A DNA stretch of 64,000 nt from GWA2-66-18 sp964537395 (GTDB lineage: Bacteria; Elusimicrobiota; Elusimicrobia; UBA1565; UBA9628), in the NCBI GenBank assembly GCA_964537395.1, contig CAZIBN010000004.1, positions 1-64,000 on the forward strand, read 5' to 3'. Below are positions 24,931 through 35,779 of the stretch, piece after piece. The position numbers and the translations under genes were made by a program. A model generated the notes under the pieces. That model worked only from the letters and a program-made list of their open reading frames with translations, ran no database searches and was not told the DNA's origin. Every line of letters begins with the position of its first letter. The stretch's first letter is position 1.

Positions 24931-26232
24931 TCAGGGAACCGCGATGCGCTCTGCGCCGAAGTAGGGCACCAGCGCCCGGGGGATGACAACGGAGCCGTCG
25001 GCTTGCTGGTTGTTCTCGAGGATCGAGGCCGCGAGGCGTCCGACGGCTACGCCCGAGCCGTTCAAGGTGTGGACGAGCTCGGCGGGAGCCTTCGCGTCGC
25101 GGCGGAAGCGCGCCGCCATGCGCCGCGCCTGAAAATCCGAGCAGTCGGAGCACGATGAGATCTCCCGGTATTTATTCTCCGACGGCATCCAGACCTCGAT
25201 GTCGTAGGTTTTCTGGGAGGCGAAGCCCATGTCGCCGGTGCACAGATGTATCACCCGGTGAGGCAGCTCAAGGGCTTCAAGCGTTGCGGCGGCGTCCTTC
25301 GTCAGCTGCTCGAGCGCCGCGAGCGAGTCCTCCGGCTTCGTGATCCAGACCAGCTCGACCTTGTCGAACTGGTGGTTGCGGATGACGCCGCGCACATCCT
25401 TGCCGTAGGTGCCGGCCTCCTGACGGAAGCACGCGGTCAGAGCCGTCAGCTTCATCGGGAGCTTCTCGGCGGAGAGTATCTCCTCGCGCACCATGTTCGT
25501 CAGGACGATCTCTGAGGTGGAGATCAGGTAAAGCGTGCTGGTCTTTTCGCCTTCGACATTGACCGTCTTGTACATGTCGGCTTCGAACTTGGGAAGCTGG
25601 CTCGTGCCCTCGAGTATTTCCGGCAGGGCGAGATAAGGGGGGTGCACCTCGAGATAGCCGCTCTTTTCATGGCGATCGAGAAGGAAGTTGCCGAGCGCGC
25701 GGATGAGCCTGGCCCCCGGCCCCTGCCACAGAGCGAAGCGCGAGCCCGCGAGCTTGACGCCCGTCTTCATGTCGAGCGCCCCTATCTTTTCGCCGACGGT
25801 CTGATGGTCGAGCGGCTTGAACTCGAACTTCCGGGGCTCGCCAAAGGTCCTGACGAGAGGATTCTCCGTCTCGTCCTTGCCGACAGGGACGGATGAGTGG
25901 GGGATGTTGGGAATACTCATCGCTGCGTCCCGTATGAGCTTCTCAGAGGCCAGCAGCGCCGCTTCTTTATCGGTCATGCGGCTCTTGAGCTCTGACACCT
26001 CGGCCTTGAGCTTGTCGGCGGTCGCCGTATCCTTGGCGGCCATAGCCTTGCCGATCGACTGGGAAGCGGCGTTGCGCTGAGCGCGCATGGCCTCCACTTC
26101 GATCATGATCGCCCGATGCGCTTCATCGAGCTTCATCAGCTCGTCGAAAGCCGTTCCAAGCTTCGGATTGCGAGACGACAGCGCCTGGCGGACCTGATCT
26201 GTATTTTTGCGAGCGCCGCCGAGATCGATCAC
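24931..26232 (-). CDS. serS: Seryl-tRNA synthetase
   Basis: The 433-residue class II synthetase has the N-terminal long coiled-coil arm (residues about 30-105) that grips tRNA-Ser, motif 2 in TACFRQEAGTYGKDVRGVIRNHQF, the serine-binding TSEI, and motif 3 NGSGVAVGRLAASILENNQ. The length is normal. Its start overlaps the preceding unknown gene by 4 bases, and mazG follows after 2 bases, so it is in the gyrA-to-speE row. Confidence 0.97.
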   Translation of the reverse strand: MIDLGGARKNTDQVRQALSSRNPKLGTAFDELMKLDEAHRAIMIEVEAMRAQRNAASQSIGKAMAAKDTATADKLKAEVSELKSRMTDKEAALLASEKLIRDAAMSIPNIPHSSVPVGKDETENPLVRTFGEPRKFEFKPLDHQTVGEKIGALDMKTGVKLAGSRFALWQGPGARLIRALGNFLLDRHEKSGYLEVHPPYLALPEILEGTSQLPKFEADMYKTVNVEGEKTSTLYLISTSEIVLTNMVREEILSAEKLPMKLTALTACFRQEAGTYGKDVRGVIRNHQFDKVELVWITKPEDSLAALEQLTKDAAATLEALELPHRVIHLCTGDMGFASQKTYDIEVWMPSENKYREISSCSDCSDFQARRMAARFRRDAKAPAELVHTLNGSGVAVGRLAASILENNQQADGSVVIPRALVPYFGAERIAVP

Positions 26233-26741
26233 TTCGCCACCTCCAAAATGCTCTCAAGAGACTGCACCGCGGCGTCGCCCTGGTGAGGCTCGATCATGAC
26301 CTGGAGCTTCACGCGGTCCGGCCACCAACCGGCGCGGGCCAGCTTCGCCAGATACAGCTCCAGCGCGGGGGAGGTCGTCAGATAAACATCGAGAGTCTTG
26401 TTCGGGCCGACCTTCGGCACGCGCCTTTCATCCACCATGAACGGCACTCCCCAGGAGCCTTCGGGAGCGGCGCCTGCGATAGGCACGAGGCGAGCGATCA
26501 TACTGTAGCGAAGCAGGATCCCCTCAGCCGCCTTCGGGCCCCGGTTCTTGAGCGTCAGGCGCGCGCGCAAACGCGTATCAAGCTTCGGCGGGCCGTCGAG
26601 CAACTGCCCGACGTCCTCCCAAACGGCAACGCGAGGCTTCTCCACGCGCGCGCGCTGCCAGGAGACGCTGTCCAGAAAAAGCTCGGCCCTGGCGCCCGCG
26701 GCCGTAAAGGCCGCGAACGCCAGGACCGCGATGAGACGCAT
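26229..26741 (-). CDS. Exported protein of unknown function (170 aa)
   Basis: The product starts with a signal peptide (MRLIAVLAFAAFTAAGARA) and continues as a mostly beta protein with LRARLTLKNRGPKAAEGILLRYSM, resembling a beta-sandwich (NEW3 or CARDB-like) domain. Function unknown. The ATG at 26741 is chosen because it starts the signal peptide; it lies 13 bases after the gyrA stop. The gene overlaps serS by 4 bases. Confidence 0.65.
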   Translation of the reverse strand: MRLIAVLAFAAFTAAGARAELFLDSVSWQRARVEKPRVAVWEDVGQLLDGPPKLDTRLRARLTLKNRGPKAAEGILLRYSMIARLVPIAGAAPEGSWGVPFMVDERRVPKVGPNKTLDVYLTTSPALELYLAKLARAGWWPDRVKLQVMIEPHQGDAAVQSLESILEVAK

Positions 26742-26754
26742 CAACGTCCGCGCC

Positions 26755-29274
<2,520 letters not shown>

Positions 29275-29308
29275 GGTCTTTGCTCTCTCGTTAAATTAAA
29301 TTGACTTT

Positions 29309-29386
29309 GGTGTCAGGCCTACCGGTATTTGCAGTATTTTCATCATCGCACTCTTGAATACTGCAATTACCGGTAGGCCTGACACC
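29309..29386. repeat. Large inverted repeat between gyrB and gyrA
   Basis: Two 30-base arms (29309-29338 and 29357-29386) are complementary except for one position, with an 18-base spacer. The outer part reads GGTGTCAGGCCTACCGGTA. The arms would make a very stable RNA hairpin in the gyrB-gyrA message. No T-run follows on either strand, so it is not a standard terminator; a REP-like mobile repeat or processing/stabilising hairpin is more likely. Confidence 0.85.
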
Positions 29387-29393
29387 TTTCTCA

Positions 29394-31952
29394 CTAGATG
29401 TCGAGGTTTTTGACTTCTTTGGCGTGCTTCTCGATGAACAGCCGGCGCGGCTCGACCTTGTCGCCCATAAGGGTGACGAAGGCGTTCTCCGTGTCGGCCG
29501 CATCCACGATCTTGACCTGGAGCAGGCGGCGGCGCTTCGGATCCATCGTGGTCTCCCACAGCTGATCGGGGTTCATCTCACCAAGACCTTTATAGCGCTG
29601 GATCATCGCGCCATGGCGCCCCGCGTCACGGACCATCTCAAGCAGGTCCTTGAGGCTGTAGCCGTCGATCTCGTTGTGCGAGGTCTTAGCCCGGAACAAA
29701 GGCTTGGTGTTCTCGTCGCGCGTGACCTCGTACCACTTCAGGTCGAGCCCCATGTCCTTGAACTTCTTGGACAGCGCCTCGAGCTTCGCCATCTCCCACA
29801 GTTCCTGCACGTCGGGCTCAAGAGATTCCTCGTCGGCTTCGCTGAGCGGAGACTCCTCGACGGCCTCACCCTCGGAGGGGACGGCAGCGCCCTTCGCGGG
29901 AACAGGGGCCTTCTTCTTCTCGGCGCGCTCCGCGACCAGCTTAGCCTTCTGCTCGGCGACATACGCGTCGCGGTAGACCTTCCACTCCTTGTCGGAATAG
30001 AAGAACTCATACTCGCCCGCGCTCTTTTCGACGCGGTAGAGGGGGAGCTTGCCGGAGGCCTGATACTCAATAAAGTCCTCGAGATGAAGGCTCTTGCGGC
30101 TGATGTGGCGGATCAGGCTCTCGAGTTCAGCCAGGAGTTTGAGCAGGTCGCGCAGGTCCTCGGCATCAAGCTTCTTCGATTTACCGTTGGCCGGGTTGAC
30201 CGCGGTGACCTCGAGCGAGTTGCGGCCCTCGTTGAGGAGCCACTGCTCCATCTTCTCCTCGGTGTCCACATACATCTCCGTCTTGCCTTTCTTGACCTTG
30301 AACAAAGGCGGCTGGGCGATGTAAATGTGCCCATTCTCGACAAGCTGCTTCATCTGACGATAGAAGAATGTCAGAACCAAGGTGCGGATATGCTGACCGT
30401 CGACGTCGGCGTCGGCCATGATGATAAGTTTATGGTAGCGGAGCTTATCCATCTTTAAGCCGTCCTCGCCCCCTCCGATGCCCGTGCCTATCGCCGAAAT
30501 AAGAGTCCTGACTTCTTCGTTCGAAAGAATCTTGACCAGGCGCGCCTTCTCCACGTTCAGGATTTTTCCCTTGATAGGCAGGATGGCTTGGAAGACCCGA
30601 TCACGACCTTGCTTGGCCGAGCCTCCGGCGGAATCGCCCTCGACGATGAACAACTCGGAGCGCTCCGGATCGCGCTCCTGGCAGTCGGCAAGCTTGCCGG
30701 GAAGGCTCGAGCCGTCAAGCACGCCTTTGCGGCGCGTCAGGTCCTTGGCCTTGCGTGCGGCCTCACGGGCCTCGGCGCCGGCGATCGCTTTCGCGCAGAT
30801 GGACTTCGCGGTCGAAGGATTCTCCTCGAAGAAGGTGATCAGGGCGTCGCCCACGATGGACTTAACGATGCCCTCGACCTCGGCGTTGCCGAGCTTGGAC
30901 TTCGTCTGGCCTTCGAACTGCGGATTCTGGATCTTGCAGGAGAGAACGGCGCACAGTCCTTCGCGCACGTCGTCTCCCGTGACTGAAAAGTTCTTACCCT
31001 TCAGAAGGTCGTACTTCTTAAGATAGTCGTTGACGACGCGCGTCAGTGCCGAGCGAAAGCCCGCCAGGTGCGTGCCGCCTTCGGGCGTCTTGATATTGTT
31101 GACGAAAGAGAAGACGGTCTCGGAGTAGTCGTCGTTGTATTGGATCGCGAAGTCGACGACGACCTCTTCCTTCTCCTTGCTCATCGAGATCGGCTCACGA
31201 TGGACGACTTTCTTGTTGTGGTTGAGGTGCTGAACGAACTGGGTGATGCCTCCCTCATAATGGAAGGCGTGGCGCTTATCCTCGCGCTCATCGGTGATCG
31301 AGATCTTCGCTCCGGCGTTCAGAAAAGCGAGCTCGCGAAGGCGGTTGGAGAGCGTCTCAAAAGAATACATGTGCCCGTTAAAGATGTCCGGATCAGGCTT
31401 GAACGAGATTTTGGTGCCGTGCGAATCGGAGTTGCCCACAGCCTTCACGTCGGCGTCGGGCTTACCGCGCTTGTAGTTCTGGATCCACATCTTGCCGTCG
31501 CGGTGGATCTCAGCCTTCAGCCACTCGGAGAGGGCGTTAACGCAGGTGACGCCGACGCCGTGCAGGCCGCCGGAAACCTTATAGGCTCCCTTATCGAACT
31601 TGCCTCCCGCGTGGAGGACCGTCAAGATGACCTCAAGCGCGGACTTACCCTTGAACTTCGGGTCCTTCATCGGGTCGACAGGAATGCCCGAGCCGTCGTC
31701 CTTGACGGTGATCGAGTTGCCCTGATGGATGAACACGTCGACGGTCGAGCAGCGCCCCGCCAAAATTTCATCGACGGAGTTATCGACGACCTCATAAACC
31801 AGATGGTGCAGGCCGGACGGGCCGGTGCTGCCGATATACATCGCGGGGCGCTTGCGGACGGCCTCGAGCCCCTCGAGCACCTGGATGTTTGATGCGTCGT
31901 ACTTCTCGTCCTTCTTGGCCATATCTGTCGTCTCCATCGCGGCTTCAGACAT
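29394..31952 (-). CDS. gyrB: DNA gyrase subunit B
   Basis: The 852-residue ATPase subunit shows VLEGLEAVRKRPAMYIGSTG, EVVDNSVDEILAG, the ATP lid GGLHGVGVTCVNALS, and the TOPRIM parts LFIVEGDSAGGSAKQGRDR and MADADVDGQHIRTL. Between TOPRIM and the C-terminal RYKGLGEMNPDQLWETTMDP lies an insertion of roughly 200 residues, as in Gram-negative GyrB, rich in Glu, Lys and Ala. The ATG at 31952 is chosen for its strong GGAGGGGGAG ribosome binding site; 31982 and 31922 are alternatives. Confidence 0.97.
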   Translation of the reverse strand: MSEAAMETTDMAKKDEKYDASNIQVLEGLEAVRKRPAMYIGSTGPSGLHHLVYEVVDNSVDEILAGRCSTVDVFIHQGNSITVKDDGSGIPVDPMKDPKFKGKSALEVILTVLHAGGKFDKGAYKVSGGLHGVGVTCVNALSEWLKAEIHRDGKMWIQNYKRGKPDADVKAVGNSDSHGTKISFKPDPDIFNGHMYSFETLSNRLRELAFLNAGAKISITDEREDKRHAFHYEGGITQFVQHLNHNKKVVHREPISMSKEKEEVVVDFAIQYNDDYSETVFSFVNNIKTPEGGTHLAGFRSALTRVVNDYLKKYDLLKGKNFSVTGDDVREGLCAVLSCKIQNPQFEGQTKSKLGNAEVEGIVKSIVGDALITFFEENPSTAKSICAKAIAGAEAREAARKAKDLTRRKGVLDGSSLPGKLADCQERDPERSELFIVEGDSAGGSAKQGRDRVFQAILPIKGKILNVEKARLVKILSNEEVRTLISAIGTGIGGGEDGLKMDKLRYHKLIIMADADVDGQHIRTLVLTFFYRQMKQLVENGHIYIAQPPLFKVKKGKTEMYVDTEEKMEQWLLNEGRNSLEVTAVNPANGKSKKLDAEDLRDLLKLLAELESLIRHISRKSLHLEDFIEYQASGKLPLYRVEKSAGEYEFFYSDKEWKVYRDAYVAEQKAKLVAERAEKKKAPVPAKGAAVPSEGEAVEESPLSEADEESLEPDVQELWEMAKLEALSKKFKDMGLDLKWYEVTRDENTKPLFRAKTSHNEIDGYSLKDLLEMVRDAGRHGAMIQRYKGLGEMNPDQLWETTMDPKRRRLLQVKIVDAADTENAFVTLMGDKVEPRRLFIEKHAKEVKNLDI

Positions 31953-32031
31953 CGTCTCCCCCTCCGGTTCAACCGGAAACATCGACGGTCGTGCCTCTAG
32001 ATGCTAAAGTTTTTTCCTCAACGGCATCTGT

Positions 32032-32053
32032 GTCGGGCCGCTTGCGGCCCGAC
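32032..32053. repeat. GC-rich stem-loop between dciA and gyrB
   Basis: GTCGGGCCG (32032-32040) and CGGCCCGAC (32045-32053) form a perfect 9-base stem with a CTTG loop, just downstream of dciA and 80 bases before the gyrB start on the minus strand. No T-run follows immediately, so it may attenuate or protect the message rather than terminate it. Confidence 0.6.
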
Positions 32054-32063
32054 CTAATTCAAC

Positions 32064-32369
32064 TCAACGGTAAGTCGTTTTGACGGCGATGATCCACGGA
32101 CGGCTAAAATATTTATTAAGGGCTTTAAGTAAAACCCCAGACCTCATCTGCAGTTCCTGCGCCGCCGCCGCGCTCTTCGGACGCACGAACAACGTTCCCT
32201 TCTTGACGGCCACCAGCGCCCAGTGCTTCGAGTAGGCGCCGCACTCCTTATCCCAGACAGCGTTCAGCAGCGCCAATTTATCATTGACGGTCCCAGCACG
32301 GTACGCAAAGCTCTTTATCAGGTCGCCGGAGGTGGACCAACGGCCGGGCTTTTCCTTTTCCGTGATCAC
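32064..32369 (-). CDS. dciA: DciA-like helicase-loading protein (DUF721)
   Basis: The 101-residue protein matches DUF721/DciA: VWDKECGAYSKHWALVAVKKGTLFV then AAAAQELQMRSGVLLKALNKYF. DciA helps place the replicative helicase DnaB at the origin in bacteria without DnaC or DnaI. It overlaps dnaN by 4 bases and occupies the slot between dnaN and gyrB; recF, usual in this cluster, is absent. Confidence 0.82.
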   Translation of the reverse strand: MITEKEKPGRWSTSGDLIKSFAYRAGTVNDKLALLNAVWDKECGAYSKHWALVAVKKGTLFVRPKSAAAAQELQMRSGVLLKALNKYFSRPWIIAVKTTYR

Positions 32370-33484
32370 AATCTCATCGGCATGACGACGAATTTATACT
32401 CACCGTCTCCGCCAACCGGCTCGAACAACGCAGGGTTGACAGGGCTCGTCATCGCCACCGTCACTGTATCTGTATCAACATGCTTTAGAGCATCAACCAC
32501 GAACTGAGGATTGAATGCCACAGAGAAATCAGCTCCGCTGTAATCGACAGAGAGATCCTCATTGAATTCATTGTTCTGGCTTGAGGAGGTCACATGCAAC
32601 GCTCCCTTCTTAAGCGCGTATTTAACCGAGCCTCCGCGGTCCACAGCGCATAAGGACGCGCGCTTGGTCACGGCAAGAAGGTCCTTCGTCGAGGCCGTGA
32701 AGATGACCTCTCGCTTCGTCGGGATGACTTGATCGTAGTTAGGGAACGCGCCTCCCACGAGACGGGAGAGGATGGTCGTTTCTTTGAGTTGGAATGTGAT
32801 CTGGTTGTCGGTCACCGCGACGAGTATCTTCTCCTCATCATTCGCCTCGATCTCAAGCAAGGTCACAAGCCTCAGAAGCTCGGACAGCACCTTCGTCGGC
32901 ACGATGACGGAGAATTCCTTGTCTTTCGGTAGTATTTTCTTCGCGCAGACAGCGAGACGGCGCCCATCCGTCGAGACCATCTCAAGAGTTCCCTTCTTAC
33001 CGGACCAGAAGACTCCGTTAAGAACATGACGAGTCTCATCGGAAGAAGCCGCGAAGATGGTCTTCTTGATCATCCCCGCCACGACTCCGGCGGGAAGCTC
33101 AAACGAAGAGGCTTTGTTGAATTCAGGGAGAACAGGATATTCAGACTTAGGAGAACCCACGATACCGAACCGCGACCGTCCGCACTTTAATGATATTTTT
33201 CCGCCCGCATCCACGGTCAGTTCTATATCCTGGGCTTCGGGCAGGCTGTGGAGTATGTCCGCGAACTTCTTTGCGGGAATTGTGATGGAGCCGTCCGTTT
33301 CGATCTCCGCCTTGATGTAATGCTTGACTCCCATCTCCAGGTCGGTCGAAATAACCTTCACCTTCTTGTTCTCGGTTTCCATTAAGAAGTTTAAAAGGAT
33401 GGGAAGCGTGGTCCGGCTTGATAGCGCGGACTGTATGGTTTGAACTCCCCGTGCCAGTTCTTCCTTGCTGATGGTTATTTTCAT
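32366..33484 (-). CDS. dnaN: DNA polymerase III beta sliding clamp
   Basis: The 372-residue clamp begins MKITISKEELARGVQTIQSALSS and has the three-domain layout, with YPVLPEF in domain 1, GVFWSGKKGTLEMVSTDGRRLAV in domain 2 and the C-terminal VVMPMRL that ends nearly all bacterial clamps. It encircles DNA and tethers the replicase. It lies downstream of dnaA with a 172-base gap that carries further DnaA boxes. Confidence 0.97.
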   Translation of the reverse strand: MKITISKEELARGVQTIQSALSSRTTLPILLNFLMETENKKVKVISTDLEMGVKHYIKAEIETDGSITIPAKKFADILHSLPEAQDIELTVDAGGKISLKCGRSRFGIVGSPKSEYPVLPEFNKASSFELPAGVVAGMIKKTIFAASSDETRHVLNGVFWSGKKGTLEMVSTDGRRLAVCAKKILPKDKEFSVIVPTKVLSELLRLVTLLEIEANDEEKILVAVTDNQITFQLKETTILSRLVGGAFPNYDQVIPTKREVIFTASTKDLLAVTKRASLCAVDRGGSVKYALKKGALHVTSSSQNNEFNEDLSVDYSGADFSVAFNPQFVVDALKHVDTDTVTVAMTSPVNPALFEPVGGDGEYKFVVMPMRL

Positions 33485-33519
33485 TTAAATCATCCTCTCC
33501 TTCATCAAGCGGGGGATAC

Positions 33520-33649
33520 GGTGGACAACCCTGTTTCCCCAAGAGAAATAAAGACCGGATGGTGTGGATAACTATGAGGAGTTATCAACACTGTCCACAA
33601 CGTTGGGCGCTGTCCCCAATTATTAGAAGGCGCGCACAGGTTGTTCACA
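33520..33649. promoter_or_regulatory. DnaA-box cluster between dnaA and dnaN
   Basis: This gap contains one perfect DnaA box, TGTGGATAA (33563-33571, minus orientation), a one-mismatch box TTATCAACA (33582-33590), and weaker two-mismatch matches near 33520, 33591 and 33641. It may be part of a bipartite origin or regulate dnaN. Confidence 0.65.
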
Positions 33650-33656
33650 AGCTTCA

Positions 33657-35006
33657 TTATCGTTCAGCCGCTTTTATGTCGGCTTGGAGCTTATTTATGA
33701 GTTCCAGAAAAAAAGGGTCTTCCTCGATCTTTTTTTCTATTTTCTTGCGTGCGTGAAGGACCGTAGAGTGGTCCTTGCCGCCGAAGGCCCGACCGATGTC
33801 GGTTGAGGAGAGTTCCGTCATCTGGCAGGACAGGTACATCGCGACCTGGCGGGGCATGGAGATGGAGACCGTACGCTGATGTCCTTTCAGGTCCTTAACG
33901 TCGACGGAATATTTAAGAGAGACGACCCGTTGGATCGTTTCGACCCGTACTGGAGAGGAATCGTCCACGGTGATAGAGTCTTTTAGAATGTCCCGTGCGT
34001 CATCAACGGACAAAGGGGCGCCGGTCATGGCCTGAAAGGCCTTCAGCCGGATCAGGCAGCCTTCCAGCGCGCGGACGTTGGTCTTGACCGAGGAGGCGAT
34101 GAAGAGGATGACGTCGTCGGGCGTGGTAAAGCCTTCATGAGCGGCTTTCTTGCGCAGGATCGCGATCCGGGTCTCGAGGTCCGGTGGCTTGATGTCGGCG
34201 ACGAAGCCCCATTCCAGGCGTGAGATCAGGCGCTGCTCGAGGGGGGTCATCTCCTTTGGTGAGCGGTCGGAGCTGACGACGATCTGCTTTCGTGAATCAA
34301 AGAGGGCGTTGAAAGTGTGAAAAAACTCCTGCTCGGAGCGGTCCTTGGCGATCAAAAATTGGATGTCGTCGATGAGAAGGCAGTCGAGCGAGCGGTAGCG
34401 GGAGCGGAAGGCGTCGATCTGGTTGTTCTGTAGGGCGGCGATATACTCATTGACGAATTGTTCGCTGGTGGTGTAGAGAACGCGCGAGCGCGGGTGATGC
34501 CTGCGGATCGAGTTCCCTATAGCGTGCATCAAATGGGTCTTGCCGAGGCCGACGCCGCCGTAGATCACGTATGGATTGTACTGCGTTCCCGGGCTCTTTG
34601 AGATCGACTCGGCCGTCGCGCGCGCGAGGCGGTTTGATTCACCGATGACGAACGAGTCGAACGTGTAGCGGGGGTTGAGCTCTGAGAGGGGAAAGTCGGA
34701 TTGAGGGGAGGCCTCGGGCACAGGATCTGATGGAGGAAGCACGCGCGTCAGATCGCGCTCAACGCGGAAGTCGATGCCGATCTCAGTGCCGGATATATCG
34801 CGAAGCACGGACAGCAGACGCTTCTGGTAGCGCTCCTTTATACCGTCGGAAAAAAACTTATTGGGGACCTTCAGCATCAGGACCCCGTCTTCTAATGAGG
34901 CGGCTTCCACGGGCTTGAGCCAAAGCTCGGCATTTTCTTCACCGATCTCCGAACGCAGCCGTTCCACGGTCTGTGTCCAGAGTTCGACTTCGTCGACTTT
35001 CTTCAC
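33657..35006 (-). CDS. dnaA: Chromosomal replication initiator DnaA
   Basis: The 449-residue protein has the N-terminal helicase-binding domain (LWTQTVERLRSEIGEENAELWLKPV), a short linker, the AAA+ domain with YGGVGLGKTHLMHAIGN and LLIDDIQFL, and the DNA-binding domain with QVAMYLSCQMTELSSTDIGRAFGGKDHSTVLHA, which reads the box TTATCCACA. The start is GTG at 35006. Three perfect DnaA boxes begin 3 bases upstream of the GTG, so DnaA likely represses its own gene. Confidence 0.98.
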   Translation of the reverse strand: MKKVDEVELWTQTVERLRSEIGEENAELWLKPVEAASLEDGVLMLKVPNKFFSDGIKERYQKRLLSVLRDISGTEIGIDFRVERDLTRVLPPSDPVPEASPQSDFPLSELNPRYTFDSFVIGESNRLARATAESISKSPGTQYNPYVIYGGVGLGKTHLMHAIGNSIRRHHPRSRVLYTTSEQFVNEYIAALQNNQIDAFRSRYRSLDCLLIDDIQFLIAKDRSEQEFFHTFNALFDSRKQIVVSSDRSPKEMTPLEQRLISRLEWGFVADIKPPDLETRIAILRKKAAHEGFTTPDDVILFIASSVKTNVRALEGCLIRLKAFQAMTGAPLSVDDARDILKDSITVDDSSPVRVETIQRVVSLKYSVDVKDLKGHQRTVSISMPRQVAMYLSCQMTELSSTDIGRAFGGKDHSTVLHARKKIEKKIEEDPFFLELINKLQADIKAAER

Positions 35007-35100
35007 AGGTTATCCACAGATGTGGATAACTAAGTTATCCACAGGATAAGAGTTTGTTTTATATGAGTTTATTAACATTATTACATGCAAAAAAATAGAC
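35007..35100. other. Predicted replication origin (oriC)
   Basis: Three perfect DnaA boxes, TTATCCACA at 35010-35018 and 35035-35043 and its complement at 35021-35029, lie within 34 bases. They are followed by an A/T-rich stretch (35045-35098) that could be the unwinding element. Genes point away on both sides: dnaA and everything to about 22.7 kb on minus, hpf to lepB on plus. This is the classic oriC layout. Confidence 0.88.
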
Positions 35101-35212
35101 CCGAAACGCATGCGACCGCGCGCCCTGGAAATCGACCCAGAATCAGACCGCATATTACCAGTTTCGATTCCTTAGAGTCAACCTGTGGCGGTGGAGGATG
35201 GCGTCGCATTCG

Positions 35213-35241
35213 TTGACAGGTCGAGGCCCAAGCGCTAGAAT
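35213..35241 (+). promoter_or_regulatory. Promoter of the hpf-PTS operon
   Basis: TTGACA (35213-35218), a 17-base spacer and TAGAAT (35236-35241) make a near-perfect promoter. The -10 ends 9 bases before the hpf ATG, so the leader would be only about 3 bases. Confidence 0.85.
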
Positions 35242-35250
35242 CTCACACCT

Positions 35251-35775
35251 ATGGAGATTCAATTAACGGCCAAGCAGCTCAAGATCACCCCCGCTCTGCG
35301 CGAGTACGTGCAGCAGAAGATGGGAAAGACGCAAAAGTATTTTGACCACATCGTTTGGGGCCAGGCTTTTCTTTTCGTGGAGAAGCGCGCTCACAAAGCG
35401 GAGATGATCGTACACGCTCCGGGGCAGACGTTCAGCGCCGAGGCAACGGCCGCCGACCTCTACTCTGCCATCGACCTCGCGTCCGACAAGATCGACGCGC
35501 AGCTCAAGAAGCATAAGGAGCGCATCAAGAGCCGCCACAAACCCAAGACCTCCGACACGATGGCTGAAGCTGTGCCTCCCGTCGAGACGTCCTTCGCGGT
35601 ATCGCGCCAGCCGGTCTATCCCATGACGCCGGAGCAGGCGTCGTCGGAATTCAACTCTTCCGAACGAGTGTTCCTCGTCTACCTCGACAAGGATACCGAC
35701 CAGGTTCACGTTCTCTATCGTCGCGAGGACGAGAGCTTCGGGATCATCCAGCCCGTTCGCAGAATCAAGCGCTAG
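35251..35775 (+). CDS. hpf: Long-form ribosome hibernation promoting factor
   Basis: The 174-residue protein has the N-terminal RaiA/HPF domain (residues 1-100, MEIQLTAKQLKITPALREYV) and the C-terminal dimerisation domain (PVYPMTPEQASSEF, VYLDKDTDQVHVLYRREDESFGIIQP). The long form pairs 70S ribosomes into inactive 100S dimers in stationary phase. No ribosome binding site is seen; the promoter implies a leaderless or nearly leaderless message. It heads a row running through the PTS genes to lepB. Confidence 0.95.
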   Translation: MEIQLTAKQLKITPALREYVQQKMGKTQKYFDHIVWGQAFLFVEKRAHKAEMIVHAPGQTFSAEATAADLYSAIDLASDKIDAQLKKHKERIKSRHKPKTSDTMAEAVPPVETSFAVSRQPVYPMTPEQASSEFNSSERVFLVYLDKDTDQVHVLYRREDESFGIIQPVRRIKR

Positions 35776-35779
35776 CCCC

